DNA of 64,000 bases from Phoronis australis (taxonomy: Eukaryota > Phoronida > Phoronidae). Of this stretch, positions 49,295 to 58,770 are shown piece by piece. Under the pieces are notes generated by a model that was given only the letters and a program-made list of their open reading frames with translations, had not been told where the DNA came from and ran no database searches. The stretch lies in assembly GCA_002633005.1 (NCBI GenBank), contig NMRA01000187.1, forward strand, positions 605,644-669,643, given 5' to 3'. Numbering within the stretch: position 1 is the first letter of the stretch; every line of letters begins with the position of its first letter. Position numbers and translations under genes: made by a program.

Positions 49295-50465
49295 CAGCCG
49301 ATTTCATAAAGGTGGTTTAAAGTTAAACCTGGTTTAAACTGGACTTAGACCAGGTTTAAAGATAATCTGCATTTCATAAAGGTGGTTTAACTTATAGACC
49401 AGTGGTCTAGTAAAACCGGGTTTAACTCCAGTTTAGACCTGGTCTAAGTCAGTTTTCATTTCACCAACGAGGTCTATATTCTTTAGACCTGTATTAAGAT
49501 CTTAAACCATGTTTAACTTTAGACTTGGTCAGACCCAGGTTTAACTGTTAAATATGTTAGACTTGCATGGTATAGGTACAACTGAATGATGCCGCGGAGT
49601 GCATTTGCGACGCAGTTTTAGAGCGAAAATGGACTATTTTCAATATTCAGTTTTACTATGACACAAGATCAAGCGTAGCAGGGGCGGATTCAGGATTTTT
49701 TAAAGGGGGAGGGGATGGTCAAGGACTTTTTGAAAGGGGGCCAAGTCAACAATTTGAAAATTATATATTTGATATCACTAAAATCAATGGAAAAAAGGGG
49801 ACTCCGGACCCCTTGACCCCGTGGATCCGCCTATGCGTAGACCAGTACTTGCTGGAGTGTGTCCTGCGGATTTCTCAGAATACGACTGGTCGAGCAGGGC
49901 GTCATCGTCGTAAGCGCTACGGATTTGACTAAAGACAGCATATTTTGATTCTTCTGACTGAGTTCCACCTCCACTGTTCTCCGATATAATATTGCCAGGA
50001 AGGAGTCTTGCCCCCCCTTTGGCCGCGGAAAAGAAACTTTAAAATGACAAGGAAATAATTTGGGCATTTAACATGTTACATCTAATCGGGAGCATGTTCT
50101 TTAATGTGTGTGTGTTGGGCACAGAAATTACAGTTTTCCTTATGAGAAAAGCTTTTAGATGTTTTTCGTAAATGTCTGCACTGATTCTACTAGTGTATGC
50201 CATTGTATACCCACGTGATCAAGGTTTCATTGAAGCACTTCAATAGTTTCTTTGTTGGGTTTACCGAGCTCGACACAGTGGGGTGCCTTTGATACTTTGA
50301 ACCTGGTTTTACTGAACCAGCTCCCTGGTCTAGCAAAACCAGGCTTTCAGACTCTTAACCCATGTTGGTGAAATGCAAGTCAGGTCTAAAATTAGACCAG
50401 GTTTAGGAAGACCAGGTTTAAGTCTTAAACCTGGTTTTGTTAAACCACCTTTATGAAATCGGCTG
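49295..50465 (+). mobile_element. 1.17-kb transposon with 26-bp perfect terminal inverted repeats
   Basis: Both ends carry the same 26-bp inverted repeat starting CAGCCGATTTCATAAAGG and running on to GGTTTAA. About 250 bp inside the left end and 170 bp inside the right end are packed with variants of AAACCTGGTTTA, AGACCAGGTTTA and GGTTTAAACT, typical of subterminal transposase binding sites. CAG/CTG ends suggest hAT or a relative. Flanks GACATGTT and GTTGTGTT match at only 5 of 8 positions. There is no transposase frame, so it is nonautonomous. It contains a nested MITE (49679-49832). Confidence 0.85.
49679..49832 (+). mobile_element. hAT-like MITE nested in the 1.17-kb transposon
   Basis: Starts CAGGGGCGGATTCAGG and ends GGATCCGCCT. 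Flanking 8-mers AAGCGTAG (49671-49678) and ATGCGTAG (49833-49840) match at 7 of 8. The interior differs from the copies at 16.3 and 40.5 kb, so it is a relative rather than the same subfamily. Confidence 0.8.
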
Positions 50466-52502
50466 GTTGTGTTTAGTTGCGGGCGCGAACATAACCTAAA
50501 ACATCTAAATTTCTGTTGCTCTTCGCCGGATACATATTTCGATATATTTCGTTACACATGCGCAGAGTTTTGTTCGGGAAACTTAAAATGGGACCGTCAT
50601 TGGAAAGCTGAGAGGAAATGGATGTGAAAATAACAACTTTATCCAAAAATATTCATGAAATAAAAGTCACAATAATCTTTAAACTAATGTGATGTCCTGG
50701 GTACTCCATTCAATTATCAGAGAAAGAGAAGGACAAAAGGTTTTTAAATTACATACAAGAGAATAGAAAGTACTCGGAAAGACGAGCGTGAGAAGACAAG
50801 ACGACGATCGCAATTAAAGATCCATTTAATTTAAGTTCACTCGGAATCTGCAGAGCTAGGATAGCAGTCTCTAAGGAAGACAGTCGAGAACTATATTAGA
50901 GAGAAGCACGCAGGGATGCGATGAGGCAGGTCGGCCACTGGGCGAGTGCAGGCGATTTAGACCCGCAGACAGACATTCAAATCATCTCTAGATACTGGGA
51001 TCGTGGAAACTGGAACCTACCTGAAACTGAGGCCGATGACACGTCAGAGCTGGAGCAAATAGAGCCACTACCCATCCCATTCCTGCCGTGATTCGTTCAT
51101 GATGAAGTAGGTAATCATTACTATATTCATACTTTGACCATACGTTAGTAGAGCAACAGATGGTACCAACAGCATAATTACGTAAATAAATCTCACACCT
51201 TAGTAGCAATAAAGTGTGGTGCTATAGAATACGTCATGATAGGCAAAGTGTTTACCCTTAAATGATGACTTTATGTGTATGCGCGCGCGCGTGTGTTTGT
51301 GGGCGCACGCGCGCGCGCGAGTGTTTTGTGTTTGCTTAGGCTTTGGTTAGAAAAATTCAATTTAATGAGTGTGTGAACTTGTAATTGGTGAGTTAATGGG
51401 GTCAGTATTTATAATGGCGTTTTATCGAAGATCGTGTTTGTTTTTTATGGTTACATATTCAGGTAATATGTTTTGAAGATACCCTTGGTCACACTTTACG
51501 TCTTGTTGCAGTATCGTTTGTATTTGCTGTGTTCCTTGTCACAGTAAAACTTCGTAGCAGTTTGAACACGCAACCTTTGTTGCTGACAGCTTGATGCAAC
51601 TTGATAACATTGGACAGTCGTGAATACTAAGTGTACGGATTTGAGCGTTGATTAAAACTAAAAATGAAATGAAAGTTAATGCATTAAGATCATATTCTCA
51701 TTATCGGGTATATATTTGTATATGGATTCTCTTTGGGGTTTGTAACTACTTGTAATTAACATTGACATTAAGCGTGGTAAATCTAAGAAAGTGATCAGAT
51801 ACACCTAGGAAAAAATATGCCTCGGCAAGATATGTTGGTGTTGTCAGTGGGCGTGTTGTAAATATGAACAATTTAACATGTTGACAAGTCGTTGGTAGAA
51901 TTATGTGATCTTAGGTTATAAGTGGAGACTGAACATCTGGTCAAAGAAGTCTTAAAACTTGCGGTTGTGATCAATTTTTAATAGGTTAATGTCAGATAGC
52001 GGGCAGTAAGAAGTCCTTTGTCATTCGTGCTTGATTTCATAATGACTTCCGTAATTAACACATCTAAAATAATTATCTGGAGTTGCGGGGGCTTGTAAAT
52101 GATTACAATACCTAGCAGTTTGTTGTGCATCTTGGTATGAGACAATTAGCATTCATACGTTTTAAATCTGTATAAAATATCCGTTAATAAACACACGCGT
52201 TAATTCTGATTTACGTAAACGTAACTCGTCCACTATGAGTACTACACTGTATAATGTCTAAGTGTGCTGAATAGTGGCAGAATGTAAAGGCTTTTCACGG
52301 CGGATCTAAATGAAGCGTTTGCAATTTTCAATCAATTTCACACAAATAAAACTGAATACAGTGTAACAATTTCTTTGATCAGGTTTTTTATGCTGACGAC
52401 ACGACCATTACTAATAATATAAGTAAGGATTAGTAAGTTTCATTACGCGTCATATTATATTGACCACATCACGTGACTTATGGTATGTCTAAAAACATCT
52501 CC
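50466..52502. other. intergenic stretch, no gene seen
   Basis: Contains the alternating GC patch at 51283-51320. No exon, RNA or transposon ends were recognised. Confidence 0.4.
51283..51320. repeat. alternating purine-pyrimidine GC tract
   Basis: Two CG/GC dinucleotide runs (GCGCGCGCGCGTGTG and CGCACGCGCGCGCGCG) separated by a few bases, a typical Z-DNA-prone sequence. Function, if any, is unknown. Confidence 0.75.
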
Positions 52503-52577
52503 GTCCCGAGAGGGGCTCGAACCCGTGACTTTCGGCTAACCGTGCAAACGCTCTTCTTCACCCTGAGCTATAGGGAC
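52503..52577 (-). pseudogene. tRNA-like relic or tRNA-derived SINE head
   Basis: On the minus strand, GTCCCTA pairs with TCGGGAC at 6 of 7 positions. The D arm is good (TAGCTCAGGG...GAGC). The T loop TTCGAGC sits on a stem with only 3 of 5 pairs. The anticodon arm has one mismatch and C instead of U at position 33, with GGT in the anticodon place. A and B boxes are recognisable. Loss of U33 and the weak T stem argue for a pseudogene or SINE head rather than a working tRNA. Confidence 0.6.
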
Positions 52578-52599
52578 CACCGGTTGGTTAAATCCAAGT

Positions 52600-52926
52600 A
52601 GGCCTAGTACAAAGCATCTTACCCATCAAGGCATGCAAACTTGGGAGAGTATACATAATTGTGTTCAGATAAATCAGCTCGTCGATATCGTGTAAGAATT
52701 AGGTTGACTGACCACTTCATTTGACATGTAGTATTAATGATTTGACCAACATATGGCGTGTATTACTACGACATTAATGCTCCCATGTACTCCCAAGTTT
52801 GGGTAGATGCTTTCTGATGGCTGGGGATCAGTATTATGAATTATTAAGTCGAATGTGTTAATGCGTGTCATGAATAACGTATATCCTACCACTAATCTAA
52901 TTCTTACCTGATATGACGACCATCAT
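52600..52926. repeat. two blocks each repeated in inverted orientation, order A-B-A'-B'
   Basis: Block A (AAGCATCT...CAAACTTGGGAG, about 52602-52650) recurs inverted at about 52791-52821. Block B (GTCGATATC..GTAAGAATTAG, about 52682-52706) recurs inverted at about 52898-52925. A simple palindrome would give A-B-B'-A', so the order needs more than one event. Confidence 0.55.
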
Positions 52927-53156
52927 CTCCTCAGTGAAGTGTCGATTTTTAATTATTTATTACACAAGAAACTATTTTACTTCCTGATGTATAAGCAGGG
53001 CATTCACTCTACACACCTATAGGTCCAGTCTCTGGCAACATAGTAAGTTAGATAATGCTAAGAGTTCATTGGTCTGAGGGAATTACGGTAATGGAACCCG
53101 GCGGGACATATATTCCCATAGTTAAGACATAATATCAGTATTAGCGTCAATTGTGT

Positions 53157-53348
53157 TCATTGCCACTTGCTCACTGGACCGCTTGGGACCCATTTCTGAA
53201 TTAGTCTTGTCGCGACGAGCTGAGACTCTTTATTGTTTCTATCCTTCCCGTCCAGGATGCCCTGAACTGTGGACTCGCTCCACAAACAGATAAGGACTTC
53301 CGTTTCCTCCGAAGCCACGGTTATTTCCACGATTTTTGTTGAAGACAT
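53157..53348 (-). pseudogene. Myb/SANT-like DNA-binding domain, truncated frame
   Basis: From the ATG at 53348 a 63-codon frame reads MSSTKIVEITVASEETEVLI, then LWSESTVQGILDG, RNNKESQLVATRLI and ends SKWQ. Spacing of E-E-LI-LW, the Q--L segment, RN and the IA/VA--L helix match the trihelix/Myb-SANT-like domains of Harbinger-type transposon proteins and related host factors. The frame ends at TGA exactly where the family usually has a Cys after WQ. A GTGAGC a few codons before the stop could instead be a splice donor. Nothing recognisable follows downstream. A 10-12 bp hairpin (GTCAATCTCG / CGAGAGATTGAC, 53391-53435) lies just upstream. It could be a first exon or a decayed transposon gene. 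Confidence 0.5.
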
Positions 53349-54464
53349 GATTTTATGCTCTTCCCTTGAGAATGTGGAATATGGAGGACAGTCAATCTCG
53401 CGTGAAGTTGCGTGAAGTGACGATCGAGAGATTGACTGCGTAGTAAACCTTTAACTTTAATACGCTCGCTAATGTAGTTACTGTGGTAAATTTAGTCCGA
53501 AGTAAAGCATCTTTCCCACTATGGTCAGGGAAAAATGCTGGTACGCCGTTCTAAACCCGGCGTATTGCCCTCCAAGAAACTAGTCTCTGAATGGTGCCAG
53601 AAGACATTTGTTAACTCAGTTTTACTAGGTATACAGGGCCAGAGACCCAGGCGTTTCACCGAAGAACGCAAATCTGATTTTAGTTACATATGTGATACTG
53701 GCGTAGGCACTTATGTTTTCACAAACGCGGCGCTGCGTTTTTTAGAAGAGTGAAAATTTTCAAACTGTTTAAGTCAATTAGTCTTAGCCATCGATCGCCG
53801 CTGTGTGGTAATCGAACTCGAAAGTATCAGTCACCGTCTTTAGCTGAGATCAGACGATTGAGACATTTGATAAAAAGGAACCCATTTTTGGAATCAACAG
53901 ACTTAAAATTAGATGACTGTCAAAGATGTAATAAGTTCTTGGAAACCCTGACCTAATTATCTCCGTTGACATTTCATTCTTCTATGAATTAGTTGCTTTT
54001 ATGCCTTGGAAACCCAGTTTAATAATTGGCCTAGGCTTCGTCGACATTTCATTCGATCGTAGTCAGAATTGGTTGCTTTTATGCTACTAGGCATAAGTGC
54101 ATACAAATTAATTTTCGGATTTGAAATGTCCAGAGAACCCTAACAGTAAAGGCGTGGCCTTGATCGCTGCTGCGGCCGGTAACTACGATACACTGCCAAC
54201 AAGTTCCTACAATACTGTATATTGTTACACACGTTCTAAACTGTAGCTCTGTGATTATCACCACACTTCATGAGATACCCCTGTACCTTACCCCGGGTGC
54301 TCGATCACTGTTGCAGCCGAGAACATTTCGGCAAATTAAAAAATATCCGGTATCAGTTCACTCGAAATTATTGGTTGAATTTTACCGTTGATTAATAATC
54401 GTCCATTTTGCCACCGTGTTACTCACCCAGCATCGGCAAAATAGCATTCAGCTCATGCGCGCAT

Positions 54465-54660
54465 CCAGCCTTCAATATGGGGGGCTCGAATTCTTGGTGA
54501 TGTGGACCTTTTACTAACAAATTAGTCGGTCGGCTAAAAAAAACAGTACCGGCTATCGGAGCTGTACGTGCTGTGAATTGTGCGTTTGCATCTTTTTAGT
54601 GGACTTTTATTTCATTTTCTCGGACTTTTTGTATCTTTTCGCCAAATGGGNCCCCTCTGG
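54465..54660 (+). repeat. dispersed repeat with CTCGGACTTTTTG core
   Basis: Copy of the family at 33155-33420: CTTCAATATGGGGGG, TGTGGACCTTTT, GTGCTGTGAATTG and CATTTTCTCGGACTTTTTGT. The single N at 54651 falls where the other copy has its GC palindrome, so the hairpin is probably collapsed here. Confidence 0.65.
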
Positions 54661-54872
54661 TTGCGCGCATGCAGCTGACTTTACACTTGCGGCTGGTCAC
54701 CTGCTCAATGCCGACAAGCGTGTTTGAACAATTCGATAAATCAAACAGGGTTGAGTTCCGTAGACCCAGTGCGTCAATCTCGGAAAGGAAGTCAGTGTAG
54801 TCACGTGCTTAATTCGCTTAGAATACATAGTGAGATCTCGCAAAGTCTAGCGTGATCTTGCATTTTAGCGAG

Positions 54873-55093
54873 CAGTGGCAGATCTACGTTTTCAGTAAGG
54901 GGGGTAGGATTCGAGCGAATCCGAGGCGCGTAGCGCCGAGCGGAAGGAAGATCGGAAGGAGGGTCCCCCCTCCCATGTAAGATCTTTTGTGGTTTTTAGA
55001 AGCTGATTTCGTTTTTCTGGCGAAATTTTTTTCAATTTTTAATTTTGATCCTTTCTCGAGTGGGGGTTTGAACCCCCTGTAGATCCGCCTCTG
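54873..55093 (+). mobile_element. hAT-like MITE nested in a MITE relic
   Basis: Ends CAGTGGCAGATCTACG and GTAGATCCGCCTCTG form imperfect inverted repeats. GCGAG abuts both sides (54868-54872 and 55094-55098), a short target duplication. The sequence broken by it (GCATTTTAGCGAG...GGTTCTCGCTT) resembles the CGTTCAGTAACG MITE family, so one element landed in another. Confidence 0.7.
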
Positions 55094-55281
55094 GCGAGGT
55101 TCTCGCTTCTACGAAAAGCACGCTCGTTTGTTCATGTTACGTCACCAAACCGAAATGTGGAAAACGTAACGATCAATAATGTGGTCACTGATCATGCATG
55201 GTAGCTGTAGTTGGTACTAACATTAAACAATGATATCGGATGCTACTACAAATCTAAGCCGCGGACGCTTTTAAACGTTAA

Positions 55282-56438
55282 AGGCGAAGGCAACCCTTTT
55301 CATGTAATTTTTAGCAAAAATAAGGTTCGTTGATTATCCCAGACATATTTTTCACTTATTTGCTGCTTTTCGTAATTTAATTAATTACTCGTCGTCTACT
55401 CCGGAAGTGACGTTTTGGGAGGCAAGAATTTCGCGCCAATTTCTTTTCATATAGGCCGACTGTGAGAGCAGACGAGTCAGTCATTGTTCTACCTCGGTTG
55501 TGATGAGTTCGGTCGTCGTTTGCTTTTGCTTACGAGTCAGTCAACATGCCACGCTGTTGCTGCGTACTGGGATGTACTCATTATCGTCTCACGTACAGAG
55601 GAGGAACTATCCTCTTCACTGGGTGTCGAACTGGGCCTGTATTCACTCCCACTACTCAACATCGCTGCAGGGCTGCTTACAGGCTCTGGGCTAGAGACAA
55701 CAACACAGGGCGAATCACTGCTAGTTCCCGGAATTGCACGCAATGCCGTACGTTCGGAGGCACGGATGACAGTAGATGAAGTGCCTCCAGTCACTGTATA
55801 TAGTGGCCACAGCTCGATCGCGAGGCTTCTCGCTTCAAAAACGCACTTCTCGGGGTTGGCGACGGGGCACTGCCGGGAATCAACAGCGACGGTATGGTAC
55901 CCTTCTTCAGGCGTTGTTTCGCAGGGACCTTCATCAATTCAGCGTATATATCTCTGTCATTATCTGACGGCAGAAAATGCTTGCCACACACTCGGTAACC
56001 CCCACTGCTTTGTACGTTGCCTGGACGGGTAGCGCTGCGTTCTTTACATGAACGAGCTAGCCAAGTACGGCGAACTGTGTCATCCTTCAGAAAGCGACGC
56101 AAGGTACCCAAAGCGCGTGTGAGACGATAATGAGTACATCCCGGCACGTAGCAACAGCCGGCGTGGCATGTTGACTGGCTTGTAAACAAAAGCAAACGAC
56201 GACCGAACTTATCACAACCGAGGTAGAACAATGACCGACTCGACAGCTCTCACAGTCAGACTATGATAATGAAAAGAAATTGGCGCGAAACACTTGCCTC
56301 CCAAAACATCACTTCCGGAATAGAGGACGAGAAATTAATCAAATTACGAAAAGCTGTAATTAAGTGAAAAATGTGTCTGGGATAATCAACGAACCTTATT
56401 TTTGCTAAAAGTGACATGAAAAAAGGTTGCCTTCGCCT
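55282..56438. mobile_element. Kolobok-type DNA transposon, nonautonomous, 1,157 bp
   Basis: Terminal sequences AGGCGAAGGCAACC / GGTTGCCTTCGCCT are flanked on both sides by TTAA (55278-55281, 56439-56442). The second copy of the region has a single TTAA (58767-58770), so insertion with a TTAA duplication is seen directly. Inverted terminal arms are unusually long, about 311 bp (55282-55592) and 320 bp (56119-56438). Both arms include the start of a THAP-domain reading frame. TTAA targets, AGG-type ends and THAP coding together point to Kolobok (as in Xenopus T2/Kolobok elements) rather than piggyBac or P. No catalytic domain is present. Confidence 0.9.
55791..56169 (-). pseudogene. THAP-type zinc-finger fragment of the Kolobok element
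   Basis: The minus strand encodes a C2CH THAP module: CYVPGC (first two zinc ligands), RRFLKDDTVRRTWL (the usual R-F-K-D and invariant Trp region) and VCGKHFLPSD (C-x2-H). THAP domains bind the transposon's own DNA or promoter-like sites. The natural ATG (56169) is put out of frame by four extra bases (CGGC) relative to the other arm. The THAP frame therefore has no ATG and then stops at 55791. A Ser/Pro-rich frame continues in another phase to about 55540. Broken and probably noncoding. Confidence 0.8.
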
Positions 56439-56469
56439 TTAAGTGTTAAAACACTAGAAAGAAGGCATA

Positions 56470-57105
56470 AGCTAACTGCGAACCTTGTTTACCAGGTTAT
56501 ATTTACATATTTACATGTTAAATTCTGTTAGTTCTAACCCCTACAAAGTATTTATTTTCTAAAAGGTGAATAAATTTCCTAACAAAATTTATTATTGCTT
56601 TTTACTTGTCTTTATTTTTAACGAGATATGCGTTCTTTTTAGTTATTTTGTTACCTTGAAAAGAGATTTTAAAAATATTGTTCGTCCAATAATACTAGTC
56701 TTTTGTTAACATGTTGATAACGGCGTTTTCGAGTGAGCCAAGACTCAGATTTTTGAAATAGGTCCTAGTTTTTCGGAACGAAGGCTTCAAAAATGCTCTA
56801 AGAAGTCGATAATTATGAAACCTATTTCAAAAATCTAAAACACGGTTCCCTCGAAAATGCCGTCATCAACATGTTGACCAAAGACCGGCAACATGATTAT
56901 AGGAGCAGTATTTTTAAAATCTCCGTTCCAAGTCAAAACAATTTTTTACTAAAAACGCATATATCGTGACTAAATAAGGACAAGTATACAAGATTTTTTA
57001 GGATATTTATCCACCTTTCAGAAAATATAGACTTTGAGCGGGTGAGAGCTAATAGAATTTAAGATATTTGGACATAAGTGCAATCTGGTAAACAACTTGC
57101 CTGCT
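56470..57105. mobile_element. foldback element, ~300-bp imperfect inverted arms
   Basis: Left arm about 56475-56762 and right arm about 56818-57100 are imperfect complements. Paired blocks include GTTTACCAG, AAAGGTGAATAAAT / ATTTATCCACCTTT, TTAACATGTTGATAACGGC / GCCGTCATCAACATGTTGACC and GATTTTTGAAATAGG. Divergence between arms shows it is old. Copy B retains only the left arm (58798-59130). Confidence 0.75.
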
Positions 57106-57329
57106 TGTCGCTGTAATACGTTTTATTATTTTGTAGAAATGAAACTCGAAGTATTTAACTCGTGTTAATATGTGAAAAAACAACCTTTGACTTAGTTCAC
57201 TTTGACACGTACAGTACCATTATAAAAGTGATCTTGACTTATTCCTCACTCGATTTAAACATGGTCCTTTGGCACAAGAAGTGGCTGACAGTTCGTTGTC
57301 ATCAGACCCAGCTCATAAAACATTGAGGC

Positions 57330-57540
57330 CACGGAGCATGCGCCCCCCATTTGGCGAAGTGGGAAAAAAGATCTGCCTCAGAGAAACAAAAAGTACGGGA
57401 AAACGAGACAAAAGTCCATTAAAAACGCGAAACACACTAACACACAATTCACGGCCCTAAACGTGGTCCGTACCCCGTTTTTTTAGTTCTCCGCTTTTTT
57501 GGTAGTGAAAGGTCGACATCGTCATGTATTCGAGACCAAC
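57330..57540 (-). repeat. dispersed repeat with CTCGGACTTTTTG core, inverted
   Basis: Reverse-orientation copy of 33155-33420 (CAAAAAGTACGGGAAAACGAG, AAAAGTCCATTAAAAACG, CACAATTCAC, GGTCCGTACCCCG). It lies wholly inside the 790-bp segment absent from copy B. Confidence 0.65.
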
Positions 57541-58117
57541 ATAGTTAAAGGCTGGGTGCACGCATGTGGATTGACTTCCAGATTTTTCTAAGGTCATAGA
57601 TCGCACTTATTTTGGATTAGAAACAAGTTGAGTGGCCTAAATCAAAACTTGATTTTTGACGGAAAACGCATGTGCAATGCCGCATTTTAAACTTAAAAGT
57701 TCACAGGTCACAATTTGGGAGGAAATAGAAGCGCTCCGACTGTAAAATAGTGCGAGAATCGACGACGTTTCCCCGACCCTCTGTGCGGCGAGAAGTCAAA
57801 AAGGCTGCAGCATTGAGCAGGTTATTGCAAATTCCTTGCTTCCTGCCTAACAAATCTTAATTTAATCCGCCCTTTGCATGAGGTAATACAAAACCAGAAA
57901 CTAAAATTGTGACTTTTAATTAGTTTCGTGGTGTAAGCAACATGTAACGCTTAAAAACTCAAAGGTTTATCAGCTTGTATCGGAGACATAATGAACGTTT
58001 CATTCATTGAAGTCTCCGAGGGGATTTTTTGTTACGAATGTACAAACCAAAATGATAAGTTGACTTCAAAAGTAGTCCACTGACAATAACAGTGGCGAAC
58101 TGCATATTTTCAGAATT

Positions 58118-58557
58118 CAGTGCCCGGTTGCATGAAATAGTCCCAAATAGGGACTCAACTAAGGTCCCTAAATCTAATGAGTATTTGCAGGCTTGTGAAA
58201 ACACTGATTATCCTATCTTATGCTGTTTGAATATCATTACTACGCCAATTTTTGGCTTTGATACAAATCGAGAGTGAAATCTAGATTAAATTCTAAATAT
58301 TACTGAAAATAAGTAGGGATCTTTTCATGCAACGCACCCAATTTAAGGAGTAAGTCCCTAACTGTTTTGATTGAATTGAGGGCTCGGGTTTTAAATATAT
58401 TATTAGAAAATGTCAATATTCAAAGAAGAGCTCATAATAAAGATTAAACTATAAAAATAATATTACACCTGTGTCTAAAGAACGAAACAAATACGAAAAA
58501 GATTTAGGGACCTTTGTTGAGTACCTATTTGGGACTGTTTCGTGCAACAGGGCACTG
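58118..58557. mobile_element. 440-bp hAT-like MITE, copy in block A
   Basis: Terminal inverted repeats of about 54 bp, starting CAGTGCCCGGTTGCATGAAA at the left and CAGTGCCCTGTTGCACGAAA at the right (reverse complement), continuing with TAGTCCCAAATAGG and GGTCCCTAAAT. No target duplication is visible (TCAGAATT versus AGTTTCTT). No coding capacity. Confidence 0.8.
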
Positions 58558-58699
58558 AGTTTCTTTCAGGAATTAAGTACTTTTAGCTAGTGGTTGACAA
58601 TGTCCGGTTTTTGACAGATGATCGACTCACAGAACTGAGGTTATCCATAGGCAGATTTAGGGAGGGGGGGGGGTACGGGGCCCGCCACCCCGCCGGCTG

Positions 58700-58700
58700 N
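58700..58700. other. single N exactly at the duplication junction
   Basis: One undetermined base sits between the end of copy A (CCGCCGGCTG) and the start of copy B (TTGGTACTAAC), the mark of a scaffolding or merging join rather than a sequenced junction. Confidence 0.97.
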
Positions 58701-58766
58701 TTGGTACTAACATTAAACATCATATCGGATGCTACTACAAATCTAAGCCGCGGACGCTTTTAAACG

Positions 58767-58770
58767 TTAA
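58767..58770. other. empty TTAA target site of the Kolobok element
   Basis: Reads AAACG-TTAA-GTGTT. In copy A the same flanks are separated by the 1,157-bp element and a second TTAA. Confidence 0.93.

Larger units (their letters stand above)
55212..58699 (+). repeat. duplicated block, copy A (with insertions)
   Basis: Starts TTGGTACTAACATTAAAC and ends CCACCCCGCCGGCTG, exactly the boundaries of copy B (58701-60240). Compared with copy B it additionally contains the Kolobok element (55282-56438 plus one TTAA) and a 790-bp segment (56803-57592). Elsewhere the copies differ by scattered substitutions and small indels. Confidence 0.93.

Noticed and set aside
53535-53956. Two overlapping plus-strand open frames of about 70 codons
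   Set aside because: The second starts with GTG, neither resembles a known protein, and eukaryotic genes do not use such overlaps; the first keeps a small chance of being an exon.
55484-56032. 182-codon plus-strand frame across the Kolobok element
   Set aside because: It starts outside the THAP frame, runs antisense through the THAP-coding part and has no domain of its own.
55282-56438. Interpretation as a piggyBac or P element
   Set aside because: piggyBac shares TTAA targets but has CCC-type ends and no THAP domain; P elements have THAP but make 8-bp duplications.
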